Origin: Collinsella sp944321445
GTDB taxonomy: Bacteria > Actinomycetota > Coriobacteriia > Coriobacteriales > Coriobacteriaceae
Strand: one strand, 5' to 3'
Length of the DNA: 64,000 nucleotides
Assembly (NCBI RefSeq): GCF_030371825.1
Contig: NZ_JAUDDM010000001.1
The notes under the pieces: model-generated
Told to the model about the DNA's origin: nothing
What the model saw: only the letters and a program-made list of their open reading frames with translations
Databases searched by the model: none
Shown here: piece after piece, positions 53,096 through 60,801 of the stretch
Layout of the letters: each line of letters opens with the position of its first letter
Position numbering within the stretch: the first letter of the stretch is position 1
Program-made: the position numbers and the translations under genes

Positions 53096-54229
53096 CTACA
53101 GGACCTCGACGGATCCGTCTTTCACGGTGAGGCCGATGTTGCCGGAGAGCAGGTCGTCCAGCATCGAACCGATGAGCTCGAAGCGCCAGCCCTCGCGCAG
53201 GCGGCTGTCCTCGGGGTGATCGATGTAGGCGTACAGCTCGTCGCGGCTCGCGATCACGGACGTGGCGACGCCGGAGCGGTCGGACACCAGGCGCAGCAGC
53301 GCGTACATGAGGTCACACACGCTCTCGGTCTCGGGCGTGGGCGCATGGCGCGCGTGGTCGACGTTGGGCAGGTTCTCCTTGGGGCAGCGCTTGCCGTTGG
53401 CGATGGCGCGCAGGGCCACCTCGACGTCCATGTCGGACAGGTGCTCGGTGCCGCGCACGCGGCGGAAGTCGTCGGCATCGCTGGGGGCGCGCTTGACGAG
53501 CGCCATGAGGACCTCGTCGGACATCACCCATTTGCGCGGCAGGTCCTGTGCCTCGGCGCGCTTCTCGCGCCACGAGGCGAGCTCGCGTACGATTCCCAGT
53601 TGCCGGCGCGTGCAGGAGTTCACGCGCTTCACGCGCTTATAGGCCTGGCGCGGCTCGATGACGTAATGGGAAAGGCGGGTGAGCGGACGCAGCTCGTCGA
53701 GCACCCAGGCAAGACGGCCCTCGCTCTCAAGACGCTCGCGCATGACGGCGTACGCCTGGATGAGATAGCGCACGTCATCGAGGGCGTACTCGATCTGCCG
53801 GTCGGTGAGCGGGCGGCTCGACCAATCGGTCAGCGATTCGCTTTTGGGCAGCGTGACTCCGCAGAAGGCATGGACCAGGCCGTTGTAGGAGATCTGCGTG
53901 CGCTCGCCCAGAAAAGCAGCAGCGACCTGCGTGTCGAAGATGGGCGTCGGCAGAACACCGAGCGTATGGTGCAGCACCTCCATATCCTGCGTGCAGGCGT
54001 GAAACACTTTCACGGTGTCCGGATCGACCAGCAACTCGGACAGAGGGAACAGATCGTCGAGCGCCAGCGGATCGATGGCCGCGCATTCATCGGGTGTTGC
54101 CACCTGCACCAAGCACAGGCGTGCATGGAAGGTCTTCTCGCGCAAAAACTCGGTATCGATGGCGATGGCAGGATAGGAAGCGGCGCGCTCGCAGAGTGAT
54201 TTCAGATCTTCGTATGTGGAGATATACAT
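53096..54229 (-). CDS. rnd: Ribonuclease D
   Basis: The 377-residue exonuclease has the DEDDy motifs AIDTEFLRE (Exo I), HACTQDMEVL (Exo II) and YALDDVRYL (Exo III with Tyr), followed by an HRDC domain (about 205-280) and a C-terminal HRDC-like region. It trims 3' ends of tRNA and other stable RNAs. GTGAGG precedes the ATG. It is divergent from the lipid kinase gene, with a CCTCCG/CGGAGG hairpin in the gap. Confidence 0.96.
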   Translation of the reverse strand: MYISTYEDLKSLCERAASYPAIAIDTEFLREKTFHARLCLVQVATPDECAAIDPLALDDLFPLSELLVDPDTVKVFHACTQDMEVLHHTLGVLPTPIFDTQVAAAFLGERTQISYNGLVHAFCGVTLPKSESLTDWSSRPLTDRQIEYALDDVRYLIQAYAVMRERLESEGRLAWVLDELRPLTRLSHYVIEPRQAYKRVKRVNSCTRRQLGIVRELASWREKRAEAQDLPRKWVMSDEVLMALVKRAPSDADDFRRVRGTEHLSDMDVEVALRAIANGKRCPKENLPNVDHARHAPTPETESVCDLMYALLRLVSDRSGVATSVIASRDELYAYIDHPEDSRLREGWRFELIGSMLDDLLSGNIGLTVKDGSVEVL

Positions 54230-54320
54230 ACCTCACCCATGAAATTTGGTTCAACCTCCGCACGGAGGGTAGGATAACGACATTCGATACTATACTCGGC
54301 TTCGTTTGATCGGGAAACAT

Positions 54321-55238
54321 ATGCGGCACCTCATCATCCATAACCCAGCATCCGGCCCCAGCTCCGACGAGATCTTCGACTTCACCCGCGCACTCGCCGA
54401 AGCGGGCGACGAAGTCGTCATGCGCTTCATCGGCACGGGCATGGAGATGGATGAGGCGACCGTCGACGTCCGCTCGTTCGACCGCGTGGTGGTGTCGGGC
54501 GGCGACGGCACGGTCTCGAACGCCCTCGACTTCCTGCGCGACACGCACGTCCCCGTGCTGGTGTTCCCCTCCGGCACCGCCAACCTGTTCTTCAACAACA
54601 TCGGCAACGCGCCCGAGCCCGCAGCGCTCGCCGCCGCCTGCCGCCGCGGGCAGACGAAGAGCGTCGACATGGGCGAACTGTACTGGAAAGACGAGGCGGG
54701 CGACATCCAGCGCCACGGATTCATCATCATCGCAGGGTCCGGTTTCGACGCTGCCATCATGCAGAAGGCCGCACCGAGCAAAAACGAGATCGGCGAGATC
54801 GCCTATGCGCTGGCCGCACTCGCCACGCCGCAGCCGACGGTCGCGCATTTCACCATCGAGCACGACGGCAAGGTCGACGAACTCGACGGCATCGGCTGCA
54901 TGGTGGGCAACACGGCCGTTATCCAAAACGATATCAACCTGTTCCCCGACTGCCGCATGGACGACGGGATGATCGATATCACCGTCATCGAGCCCGCAAA
55001 GACGGTTGAGCTTTTGCCGACCCTTCTTGCCGGCGTGCTTGACCCCACGGGCAAAGGCCTGGGCCGCCCGCAGTTCAAGATGTTCCAGGCAAAAGAGGCC
55101 CGCATCACTTGCAACCCCTCGCTGGGCATGCAGTTCGATGGCGAGGTCATCCCCAACAACTCCGGCGTCTTCGGCGCGCGCGTGCTCCCGAAGTGCCTCG
55201 ACATCATCATCGATAACTTCTCGAAGTTGAACGCATAA
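54321..55238 (+). CDS. Diacylglycerol/lipid kinase family protein (YegS/BmrU type)
   Basis: The 305-residue protein has the DAGK catalytic domain: HLIIHNPASGPSS, VVVSGGDGTVSNAL (nucleotide site), FPSGTANLFFNNIGN and the C-terminal GMIDITVIEP and MQFDGEVIP. It phosphorylates a lipid, probably diacylglycerol or similar. The ATG at 54321 is set by the conserved N-terminus; a TTG at 54306 is possible. TATACT at 54291-54296 may be the -10. Confidence 0.92.
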   Translation: MRHLIIHNPASGPSSDEIFDFTRALAEAGDEVVMRFIGTGMEMDEATVDVRSFDRVVVSGGDGTVSNALDFLRDTHVPVLVFPSGTANLFFNNIGNAPEPAALAAACRRGQTKSVDMGELYWKDEAGDIQRHGFIIIAGSGFDAAIMQKAAPSKNEIGEIAYALAALATPQPTVAHFTIEHDGKVDELDGIGCMVGNTAVIQNDINLFPDCRMDDGMIDITVIEPAKTVELLPTLLAGVLDPTGKGLGRPQFKMFQAKEARITCNPSLGMQFDGEVIPNNSGVFGARVLPKCLDIIIDNFSKLNA

Positions 55239-55293
55239 CTCGCCGACCGCAGACCGCCAAAAGTGACCCGCCCCCATTTGGCGGTTTGCGGAA

Positions 55294-55330
55294 ACAGGGA
55301 AGAAATAATTCGACTTCCCGTCTTCCCTGT
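55294..55330. repeat. 10-bp inverted repeat at the ECF promoter
   Basis: ACAGGGAAGA (55294-55303) and TCTTCCCTGT (55321-55330) are exact reverse complements with a 17-nt spacer. No T-tract follows, so it is an unlikely terminator. It overlaps the possible -35 of the leader promoter and may be an operator. Confidence 0.6.
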
Positions 55331-55352
55331 GCGCGCTCCACTGTGCTATAGT
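55323..55352 (+). promoter_or_regulatory. Promoter of the Trp-leader/ECF operon
   Basis: TATAGT (55347-55352) with TTCCCT (55323-55328) at 18 nt. Transcription would begin near 55359, about 48 nt before the leader-peptide ATG. The -35 is weak and overlaps the inverted repeat. Confidence 0.5.
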
Positions 55353-55406
55353 GCAGCGCAACAGCGACAGCTGCAAACCTCGAGATTCACGAAAGGAGCC
55401 ACCAGC

Positions 55407-55475
55407 ATGAAGCACCTTACCTCCGCTCTCAACAACTGGTGGTGGCGTGATGCGATTTCGGCCGGTCAACGGTGA
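55407..55475 (+). CDS. trpL: Trp leader peptide with three tandem Trp codons
   Basis: A 22-codon reading frame starts MKHLTSALNN, continues with three consecutive TGG codons (55437-55445), and ends RDAISAGQR then TGA. AAAGGAG lies 8 nt before the ATG. Tryptophan is rare, and three in a row in a short frame followed by a terminator is the classic mark of ribosome-mediated attenuation. It precedes a putative tryptophan ECF transporter. The gene symbol is used by role. Confidence 0.88.
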   Translation: MKHLTSALNNWWWRDAISAGQR

Positions 55476-55542
55476 GTCCCTCACGCGTATCCAACGTATA
55501 GCGCTCAGAAGGCCTCCGGTTTGACCGGGGGCCTTTTTCTTT
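55462..55542 (+). promoter_or_regulatory. Trp attenuator: terminator and competing antiterminator
   Basis: A terminator stem pairs 55510-55520 with 55524-55534 (11 bp, one G-U, loop TTG) and is followed by TTTTCTTT. The segment 55462-55469 (CCGGTCAA), inside the last leader codons, is exactly complementary to 55521-55528 (TTGACCGG), which includes the loop and the start of the terminator's 3' arm, so the two structures exclude each other. A small GTGAG/CTCAC hairpin (55472-55484) may pause polymerase. A ribosome stalled at the Trp codons leaves 55462-55469 free (read-through); one reaching the stop covers it (termination). Confidence 0.8.
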
Positions 55543-55609
55543 GCGTCGCCCCTCGCATCACGCGCCCCCGCACCCCACTTCCACCATCTCACAGAAAAGG
55601 ATGATCACC

Positions 55610-56182
55610 ATGTCCCAGAACACCCGCACCCCCCAGGCCCGCACCGTCTCTACCGTCGACCGCGGCAAGCTCGACATCAAGGCTCTCGTATTGCTCGCCG
55701 TCCTGCTCGCCGCCGGCTTCATCCTCAACATGACGCTCGGCAAAGCCATCGGCGCCATGTCGGCCGGCATGATCAACCCCGAGTTCATCATCTCTGCCTT
55801 CTGCATCACCATCCTCGTCGTGCGCCCGAGCCTCGTGCAGGCGCTCATCATCGGCCTCGTCTCGGCCGCCGTCATCCAACTCACCACGAGCCTGCCCGGT
55901 GCCGACTTCATCGCCGAGGGCGTCGCCGCCGTCCTCATGGCCCTCATCGTCAACGCCGGCATGAAGACCGGTGCCCGCGCAATCATCCCCACCGTCGGCG
56001 CTTTCGTGACCACCTTCGTCTCCGGTTTCATCTTCATGCTCATCCGCATGGCCTTCATGCAGTTCAACATGAGCATCGCCGCCGCCATGTTGCCGGTCGT
56101 CGCCATCACCGCCGTCTTCAACGCCGTGCTGGTGGGCGCCCTGTACCTGCCCATCAAGAAGGCCCTGAAGCTCAACGACTAG
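55610..56182 (+). CDS. trpP: ECF transporter S component, probably tryptophan-specific (TrpP-like)
   Basis: The 190-residue protein has a polar N-tail and five or six membrane segments starting at LDIKALVLLAVLLAAGFILNM, like small ECF substrate-binding subunits. It lies directly after a Trp attenuator and before EcfA and EcfT genes, so tryptophan is the likely substrate. The family call rests on size, topology and context; I cannot confirm TrpP by search. The ATG at 55610 has AAAAGGA upstream; an ATG at 55601 is possible. Confidence 0.78.
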   Translation: MSQNTRTPQARTVSTVDRGKLDIKALVLLAVLLAAGFILNMTLGKAIGAMSAGMINPEFIISAFCITILVVRPSLVQALIIGLVSAAVIQLTTSLPGADFIAEGVAAVLMALIVNAGMKTGARAIIPTVGAFVTTFVSGFIFMLIRMAFMQFNMSIAAAMLPVVAITAVFNAVLVGALYLPIKKALKLND

Positions 56183-56238
56183 CATCAAAGCACCCTTGCC
56201 GCCGCGACTCATCAAGCGGTGCCACGCGATATCATTGA

Positions 56239-56268
56239 AGCGGGCCGCCTGCGCGACGGCCCGCTTTT
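56239..56268 (+). terminator. Hairpin between the S component and EcfA genes
   Basis: AGCGGGCCG (56239-56247) pairs with CGGCCCGCT (56257-56265), followed by TTTTG. It looks like a partial terminator inside the operon, which could lower EcfA/EcfT expression relative to the S component. Confidence 0.6.
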
Positions 56269-56323
56269 GTCCACAGCGCACCTCCCGGGCAAGCCGCCCG
56301 GTCACAGATTCGGAAAGGCATTT

Positions 56324-58081
56324 ATGGCAGCAATCATCGAGATGGACGGCGTCTCGTTCTCCTATGGAGCAGAGGCAGAGCACGCGCTCGACGATGTCTC
56401 GCTCCGCGTGAACGAAGGCGATTTCGTCGGCATCATCGGCCCCTCCGGCGCAGGCAAGTCAACCCTCGCCGCATGCCTGTCGGGCGCTATCCCCCACCAC
56501 TTCACCGGCGAGCTCTTCGGCAGCACCCTCATCGCGGGCAAGGATACCTGCGATGTCACACTTACCGACATCTCGCGTCTCGTCGGCTCCGTCGCACAGG
56601 ACATCGACGCGCAGATGGTCGCCTCCGTGGTGGAAGATGAGCTGCTTTTCGGCCTCGAGAACTTCGGCGTCCCCCACGACCAAATCGAGGACCGCATCGC
56701 GCGCACCCTTGCCACGGTAGGCATCGCCGACCTGCGCGAGCGCGAAATCGCCACGCTCTCGGGCGGCCAGAAGCAAAAGGTGGCAATTGCCGCCATCCTC
56801 GCGCTCGAGCCGCGCGTGCTCGTGCTGGACGAGCCCACGGCAGCCCTCGATCCGGTGAGCTCGCGCGTGGTCTTCGAGACCCTCGCCGACGTCAACCGCC
56901 GTCTGGGCGTGACCGTGATCGTCATCGAGCAAAAAGTTGCACTCCTTTCGAGCTTCTGCTCGCGCGTCGTGGTCATGGACCACGGGCGCATCGCGCTTTC
57001 GGGCACCCCGCACGAGGTCTTTGGCCACAGCGACCGTCTGCGCGCCATCGGCGTGGACAGCCCCCGCACGGCGCGCATCTCCAACAGCCTGGTGGGCGAC
57101 GGACTCGTTGCCCAGGCGGCACCGTGCCTGAACGTCGATGAGGCGCACGCGCTCATCCGCAGCGTGCTCGCGGGCGTCCCCGGCGTCGCGCAGGCCGCGG
57201 CCGATGATCCGGAGCCCTCACCGCACACCCCCACCCGCCCGCACGCGCAGGGCGCCGACCCCATCCTCACCTTTCGCCAGGTGGGCTTTACCTATCCCAG
57301 CGGCGGCGCAAGCGTGACCGACCTCGACATGACCGTCTACCCCGGCGAGCTCGTGGGCATCGTGGGCCAAAACGGTGCCGGCAAGACCACGCTCACCAAG
57401 CTGCTGAACGGCCTGCTCAAGCCCACGCGCGGTAAGGTCCGGGTCGCCGGGCTCGATACGCGCGAGACCCCCGTATCCACCGTGGCCGCGCACGTGGCGA
57501 CGCTCTTCCAGAACCCCGATCGCCAGATTTGCAAGAACACCGTGCTCGATGAGGTCGCCTTCGGTCTCGAGCTCACCGGCGTCGACCCCGCCGCGGCGCG
57601 CGAGCGGGCACGACGCGTCATCAAGCGCTTCGGGCTGCCCGCCGGCGAGGCGCCGTTCTCGCTGTCGCGCGGTCAGCGCCAGATGGTCGCGCTGGCAGGC
57701 GTGGTGGTGATGGAACCTGACATCGTGGTGCTCGACGAGCCCACAAGCGGCCTTGACTATCGCGAGTGCATGACCGTCATGGAAACGGTGCGCGACATGG
57801 CGGACCACGGCAGCGCCGTGATCATGGTGTGCCACGACATGGAGGTCGTAAGCGACTTCGCCGAACGCATCGTCGTCATGGCCGACGGCCGCATCCTGGG
57901 GCGCGGCCCCGCGGCGGACCTCTTTGCGAACACCGCCCTCATGGAAGCCGCCAGCGTGACGCCGCCGCAGGTCATCGACCTGTCCGTGCGTCTCGCGCGC
58001 GACGTCTCCCCTGCGTTTGCGCACATCACCGAAGTGAGCGACATCGTTCGCACCGTGAAGGAGCTGATGGGCCGTGCTTAA
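56324..58081 (+). CDS. Fused double ECF ATPase (EcfA1-EcfA2)
   Basis: The 585-residue protein contains two ABC ATPase domains. The first has Walker A GPSGAGKST (39-47), signature LSGGQKQK and VLDEPTAALD. The second (from about residue 310) has GQNGAGKTT, a variant signature LSRGQRQM and VLDEPTSGLD. A Pro/His-rich linker joins them. ECF transporters need two ATPases; here they are one chain. GGAAAGG lies before the ATG at 56324. Its stop overlaps the ecfT start. Confidence 0.95.
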   Translation: MAAIIEMDGVSFSYGAEAEHALDDVSLRVNEGDFVGIIGPSGAGKSTLAACLSGAIPHHFTGELFGSTLIAGKDTCDVTLTDISRLVGSVAQDIDAQMVASVVEDELLFGLENFGVPHDQIEDRIARTLATVGIADLREREIATLSGGQKQKVAIAAILALEPRVLVLDEPTAALDPVSSRVVFETLADVNRRLGVTVIVIEQKVALLSSFCSRVVVMDHGRIALSGTPHEVFGHSDRLRAIGVDSPRTARISNSLVGDGLVAQAAPCLNVDEAHALIRSVLAGVPGVAQAAADDPEPSPHTPTRPHAQGADPILTFRQVGFTYPSGGASVTDLDMTVYPGELVGIVGQNGAGKTTLTKLLNGLLKPTRGKVRVAGLDTRETPVSTVAAHVATLFQNPDRQICKNTVLDEVAFGLELTGVDPAAARERARRVIKRFGLPAGEAPFSLSRGQRQMVALAGVVVMEPDIVVLDEPTSGLDYRECMTVMETVRDMADHGSAVIMVCHDMEVVSDFAERIVVMADGRILGRGPAADLFANTALMEAASVTPPQVIDLSVRLARDVSPAFAHITEVSDIVRTVKELMGRA

Positions 58082-58820
58082 CGTGATCGATTACGTTCCC
58101 GGCGATACCCTGCTGCACCGCCTGAGCCCCGTGACCAAACTTGCGCTCGCAGCCGCCATCATCGCGGCGACCTTCTTGGCGAACACCTACGCTGCACTCG
58201 TGGGGCTGCTCGTGCTCACACTGCTACTCGCCGCTTACGCCGGCGTGTTCGGACGCTTGGCGCGCCTGCTGAAGCTCCTTGTGCCCATCGCACTCATCAT
58301 GCTCGTGCTGCAGCTCGTCTTCGTGCGCGGCGGCGACACGCTCTTTGCCTTCGTGACCGATGAGGGCCTCATCACCGGCGGCAAGGCGTGCCTGCGCCTG
58401 CTGGGCGTAGCGCTGCCGCTCGTGCTCATGCTCATGGTCACCAAGCTCACCGACCTCGCCAACGCTTGCGTCGAGAAGCTGCACATCCCCTATAAGTACG
58501 CGTTCACCTTCACCACGGCGCTGCGCTTCGTGCCGGTGTTCTCGCAGGAGATGAACGCCATCATGGAGGCGCAGACCGCGCGCGGCGTGCAGTACGACAC
58601 CAAAAACCCGTTCAAGAAGATGCAGCTCATGCTGCCGCTGTGCGTGCCGCTGCTTATCTCGAGCGTGAGCAAGACCGATGCGACGGCCCTTGCGGCCGAG
58701 CAGCGCGGCTTCTACCTGCGCACGCGCGCGAGCAGCTACCGGCGCTATCCGTTTGCTGCGCGCGACATCGTCGTCTTCGCGCTATGCGTGGCGCTGATTG
58801 TGGGAGGTATCGTCCTGTAG
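58074..58820 (+). CDS. ecfT: ECF transporter transmembrane subunit EcfT
   Basis: The 248-residue membrane protein has about five hydrophobic segments. Near the start is YVPGDTLLHRLSPVTKLALA, typical of EcfT, and the coupling motif ARG is seen in EAQTARGVQYD, with a second (AEQRGFYLRTR) later. It couples the ATPase to the S component. It begins at a GTG that overlaps the EcfA stop by 8 nt. Confidence 0.94.
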   Translation: MLNVIDYVPGDTLLHRLSPVTKLALAAAIIAATFLANTYAALVGLLVLTLLLAAYAGVFGRLARLLKLLVPIALIMLVLQLVFVRGGDTLFAFVTDEGLITGGKACLRLLGVALPLVLMLMVTKLTDLANACVEKLHIPYKYAFTFTTALRFVPVFSQEMNAIMEAQTARGVQYDTKNPFKKMQLMLPLCVPLLISSVSKTDATALAAEQRGFYLRTRASSYRRYPFAARDIVVFALCVALIVGGIVL

Positions 58821-58851
58821 GCGCGACTGTGCGACAATGGGTCCTGTCAGT

Positions 58852-58900
58852 GAAGGCGGGCGCGTCCCAGCTTTTGGGCGCGCCTGCCTTCATTTTTGTT
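58852..58900 (+). terminator. Rho-independent terminator of the ECF operon
   Basis: Thirteen-nt arms (58852-58864 and 58879-58891, one wobble) precede ATTTTTGTTT. It ends the transporter operon before the methyltransferase gene. Confidence 0.85.
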
Positions 58901-58923
58901 TCACCCAACCGCAGGGAGCAGCC

Positions 58924-59856
58924 ATGTCCCACGAGCCCATCGTGTCTTCGTTTCTCGACGAACGCGTTTCTGTCGCATACGATTCCGCAGTGGTCGATCG
59001 CATATTCGATGGCTACCGCGCGGCGTGCGACCGGCCCGTCACGCTACGCGCCAACACCTTAAAGGCAACCGCCTCGGACGTTGCCGCTGCCCTTGAGGAC
59101 GCGGGCATCGCGTTCGAGATGGTCAGCTGGTATGGCGACGCATTCGTCCTGGCAGACGGCGTGCGCGAGCGCGCGGTGTGGGACCTCGATATCTACCAGC
59201 AAGGCGGCGTGTACCTACAAAGTCTTTCGTCCATGATGCCGCCGCTCGTCCTTGAACCGTACCGCGGTGCCGACATCCTGGACATGTGCGCCGCGCCGGG
59301 CGGCAAAACAAGCCAAATCGCCGCGCTCTCCGGCGGGGCGGCGCATATCACTGCCTGCGAGATGAACGGCCCGCGCGCCGAGAAGCTCACCTATAACCTG
59401 GAGAAGCTCGGTGCGCGCAACGTCCAGGTCATGCGAACCGACGCCCGCAGGCTCGATGAGTTCTTCTCGTTCGATCAGATCCTGCTCGACGCGCCCTGCA
59501 CGGGGTCGGGAACTGCATGCGCGGGCGACGAACGCGCCGCGAAGCGCATTACCGAAGCGCTGCTCAAAAAGGCGACCCGTTCGCAGCGCGCACTGCTTGA
59601 CCGCGCGCTCACCGTGCTTAAACCGGGCGGCACCCTTATCTATTCGACTTGCTCGATCTTTCCCGAGGAAAACGAGGAACAGGTTGCGACCGCGCTCAAG
59701 CGCCACCGCGATTGCGAAGTCAAGCCCGTAGATACCCTTGCATTCGACGGCGCCGACGCGCCCGATATCCTACCAGGACACATCGAGGGCACGCGCACAA
59801 TCCGCCCCTCGCGTCTCTACGAGGGTTTCTTCATCGCGAAGATCGTCAAAAACTAG
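58924..59856 (+). CDS. NOL1/NOP2/Sun-family RNA m5C methyltransferase (RsmB/RsmF-like)
   Basis: The 310-residue protein has the family core: VYLQSLSSMMPPLVL, LDMCAAPGGKTSQIAAL (SAM site), DAPCTGSG and the catalytic Cys in YSTCSIFPEENEEQV. It methylates cytosine C5 in rRNA or tRNA; the short length lacks the RsmB N-terminal domain. AGGGAG precedes the ATG at 58924, which lies just after the ECF terminator. Confidence 0.93.
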   Translation: MSHEPIVSSFLDERVSVAYDSAVVDRIFDGYRAACDRPVTLRANTLKATASDVAAALEDAGIAFEMVSWYGDAFVLADGVRERAVWDLDIYQQGGVYLQSLSSMMPPLVLEPYRGADILDMCAAPGGKTSQIAALSGGAAHITACEMNGPRAEKLTYNLEKLGARNVQVMRTDARRLDEFFSFDQILLDAPCTGSGTACAGDERAAKRITEALLKKATRSQRALLDRALTVLKPGGTLIYSTCSIFPEENEEQVATALKRHRDCEVKPVDTLAFDGADAPDILPGHIEGTRTIRPSRLYEGFFIAKIVKN

Positions 59857-59952
59857 CATGTTCCACAAACACGAAGCGCGCCGGAGCGAATACGGTCGGA
59901 CGTTCATCGACCGCATGCGCCCCGGCGCGCTTTGGTTTGGATTCATCATTCC

Positions 59953-60126
59953 CTAGCGCCTGTGCCCGCGCTCCCTTTCGCGCAGGATCTCCTGTTCGCG
60001 CTGCCGTTCTTTACGCGCCTTGCGGGCGGAGACAATGGAGTACACAATCGCCGCGACCGCGATGGCACCGATGCAGAGAGCGACCGGAATCACGACGTCC
60101 GAAACCATCGTGTCCATCATTTCCAT
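59953..60126 (-). CDS. Small single-span membrane protein (uncertain)
   Basis: This 57-residue frame has one hydrophobic segment (SDVVIPVALCIGAIAVAAIVY) and a strongly charged Lys/Arg/Glu tail. GGTGAG precedes the ATG. Similar small single-span proteins are common but no family is recognised. A longer frame reaches 60165. Confidence 0.5.
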   Translation of the reverse strand: MEMMDTMVSDVVIPVALCIGAIAVAAIVYSIVSARKARKERQREQEILRERERGHRR

Positions 60127-60801
60127 GCATCTCACCGCCAATCGACATCGTGCGCGCCCGCACATCGGACCCGCTTTGCGTTGGAAGCTTACCAGACCCG
60201 CGCTTCCGCGACCGCGTCATGAGCCATCGCTCGCAAAAGAACGACACCAATAGACGTTTTGTCAAGACGGCAACGTGCCCTGTAGGCCATCACCCAGAAG
60301 GGCAAAGACAAGAATGCGAGTTTTGGTCACGTGCATAGAGCGCTTCTTCAAATACGGCCAAAACGGCCGTATATTTCTGCTCACTTTCCTGCCCGTTTGC
60401 GATGACCGATGCATAAAACCTCAATGGCGCTTGGTGACACCCCGAACCTATGACCAAAACTCACTTTTTTGGCTTCTGAACCCCGGGCTATCGGGACCGG
60501 CAAAGAATCTGCATACACGATTCGGTTGTATTTAGCTCGTTTTATGCATAGCCTCATCGATATGAACTATGTTGTATCCAATTGGGTGAAACAACCCCGC
60601 TGCCAAGCTGAGCCCGCGGCACTGCCTGTGACAGCGCACACGCACGAACAGCACCCAGCTTTGCCCCGGGATGCAAAGGCTTTGCAAGGCCTGAGTGATT
60701 GCCGTATCATGCAACGCCTCTTGGGGTACAAACCGTGCTGGCCTGCACGTTGCACGCCGTACCCCATAATCTCTGTGCCCTGTAAAGAATACGAGGTTGC
60801 C
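60127..60801. other. Non-coding region before the TIM-barrel-like gene
   Basis: No convincing gene is seen in this 675-nt stretch, though open frames exist. It includes the structured element at 60318-60463 and an 11-nt long-range inverted repeat (60409-60419 with 60539-60549). The last 250 nt precede the gene at 60802 and should carry its promoter, which I did not identify. Confidence 0.4.
60318..60463 (+). repeat. 146-nt structured element with 12-nt terminal inverted repeats
   Basis: GAGTTTTGGTCA (60318-60329) and TGACCAAAACTC (60452-60463) are exact reverse complements. Inside is a hairpin ATACGGCC-AAAAC-GGCCGTAT (60353-60373). After the right end comes ACTTTTTTGG, a T-run. This could be a small RNA with its own terminator-like end, or a non-autonomous repeat. 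Confidence 0.55.

Noticed and set aside
60275..60535. 86-residue plus-strand frame in the gap after the small membrane protein
   Set aside because: No ribosome site or domain, and it overlaps inverted repeats that explain the sequence better as a structured or repeat element.
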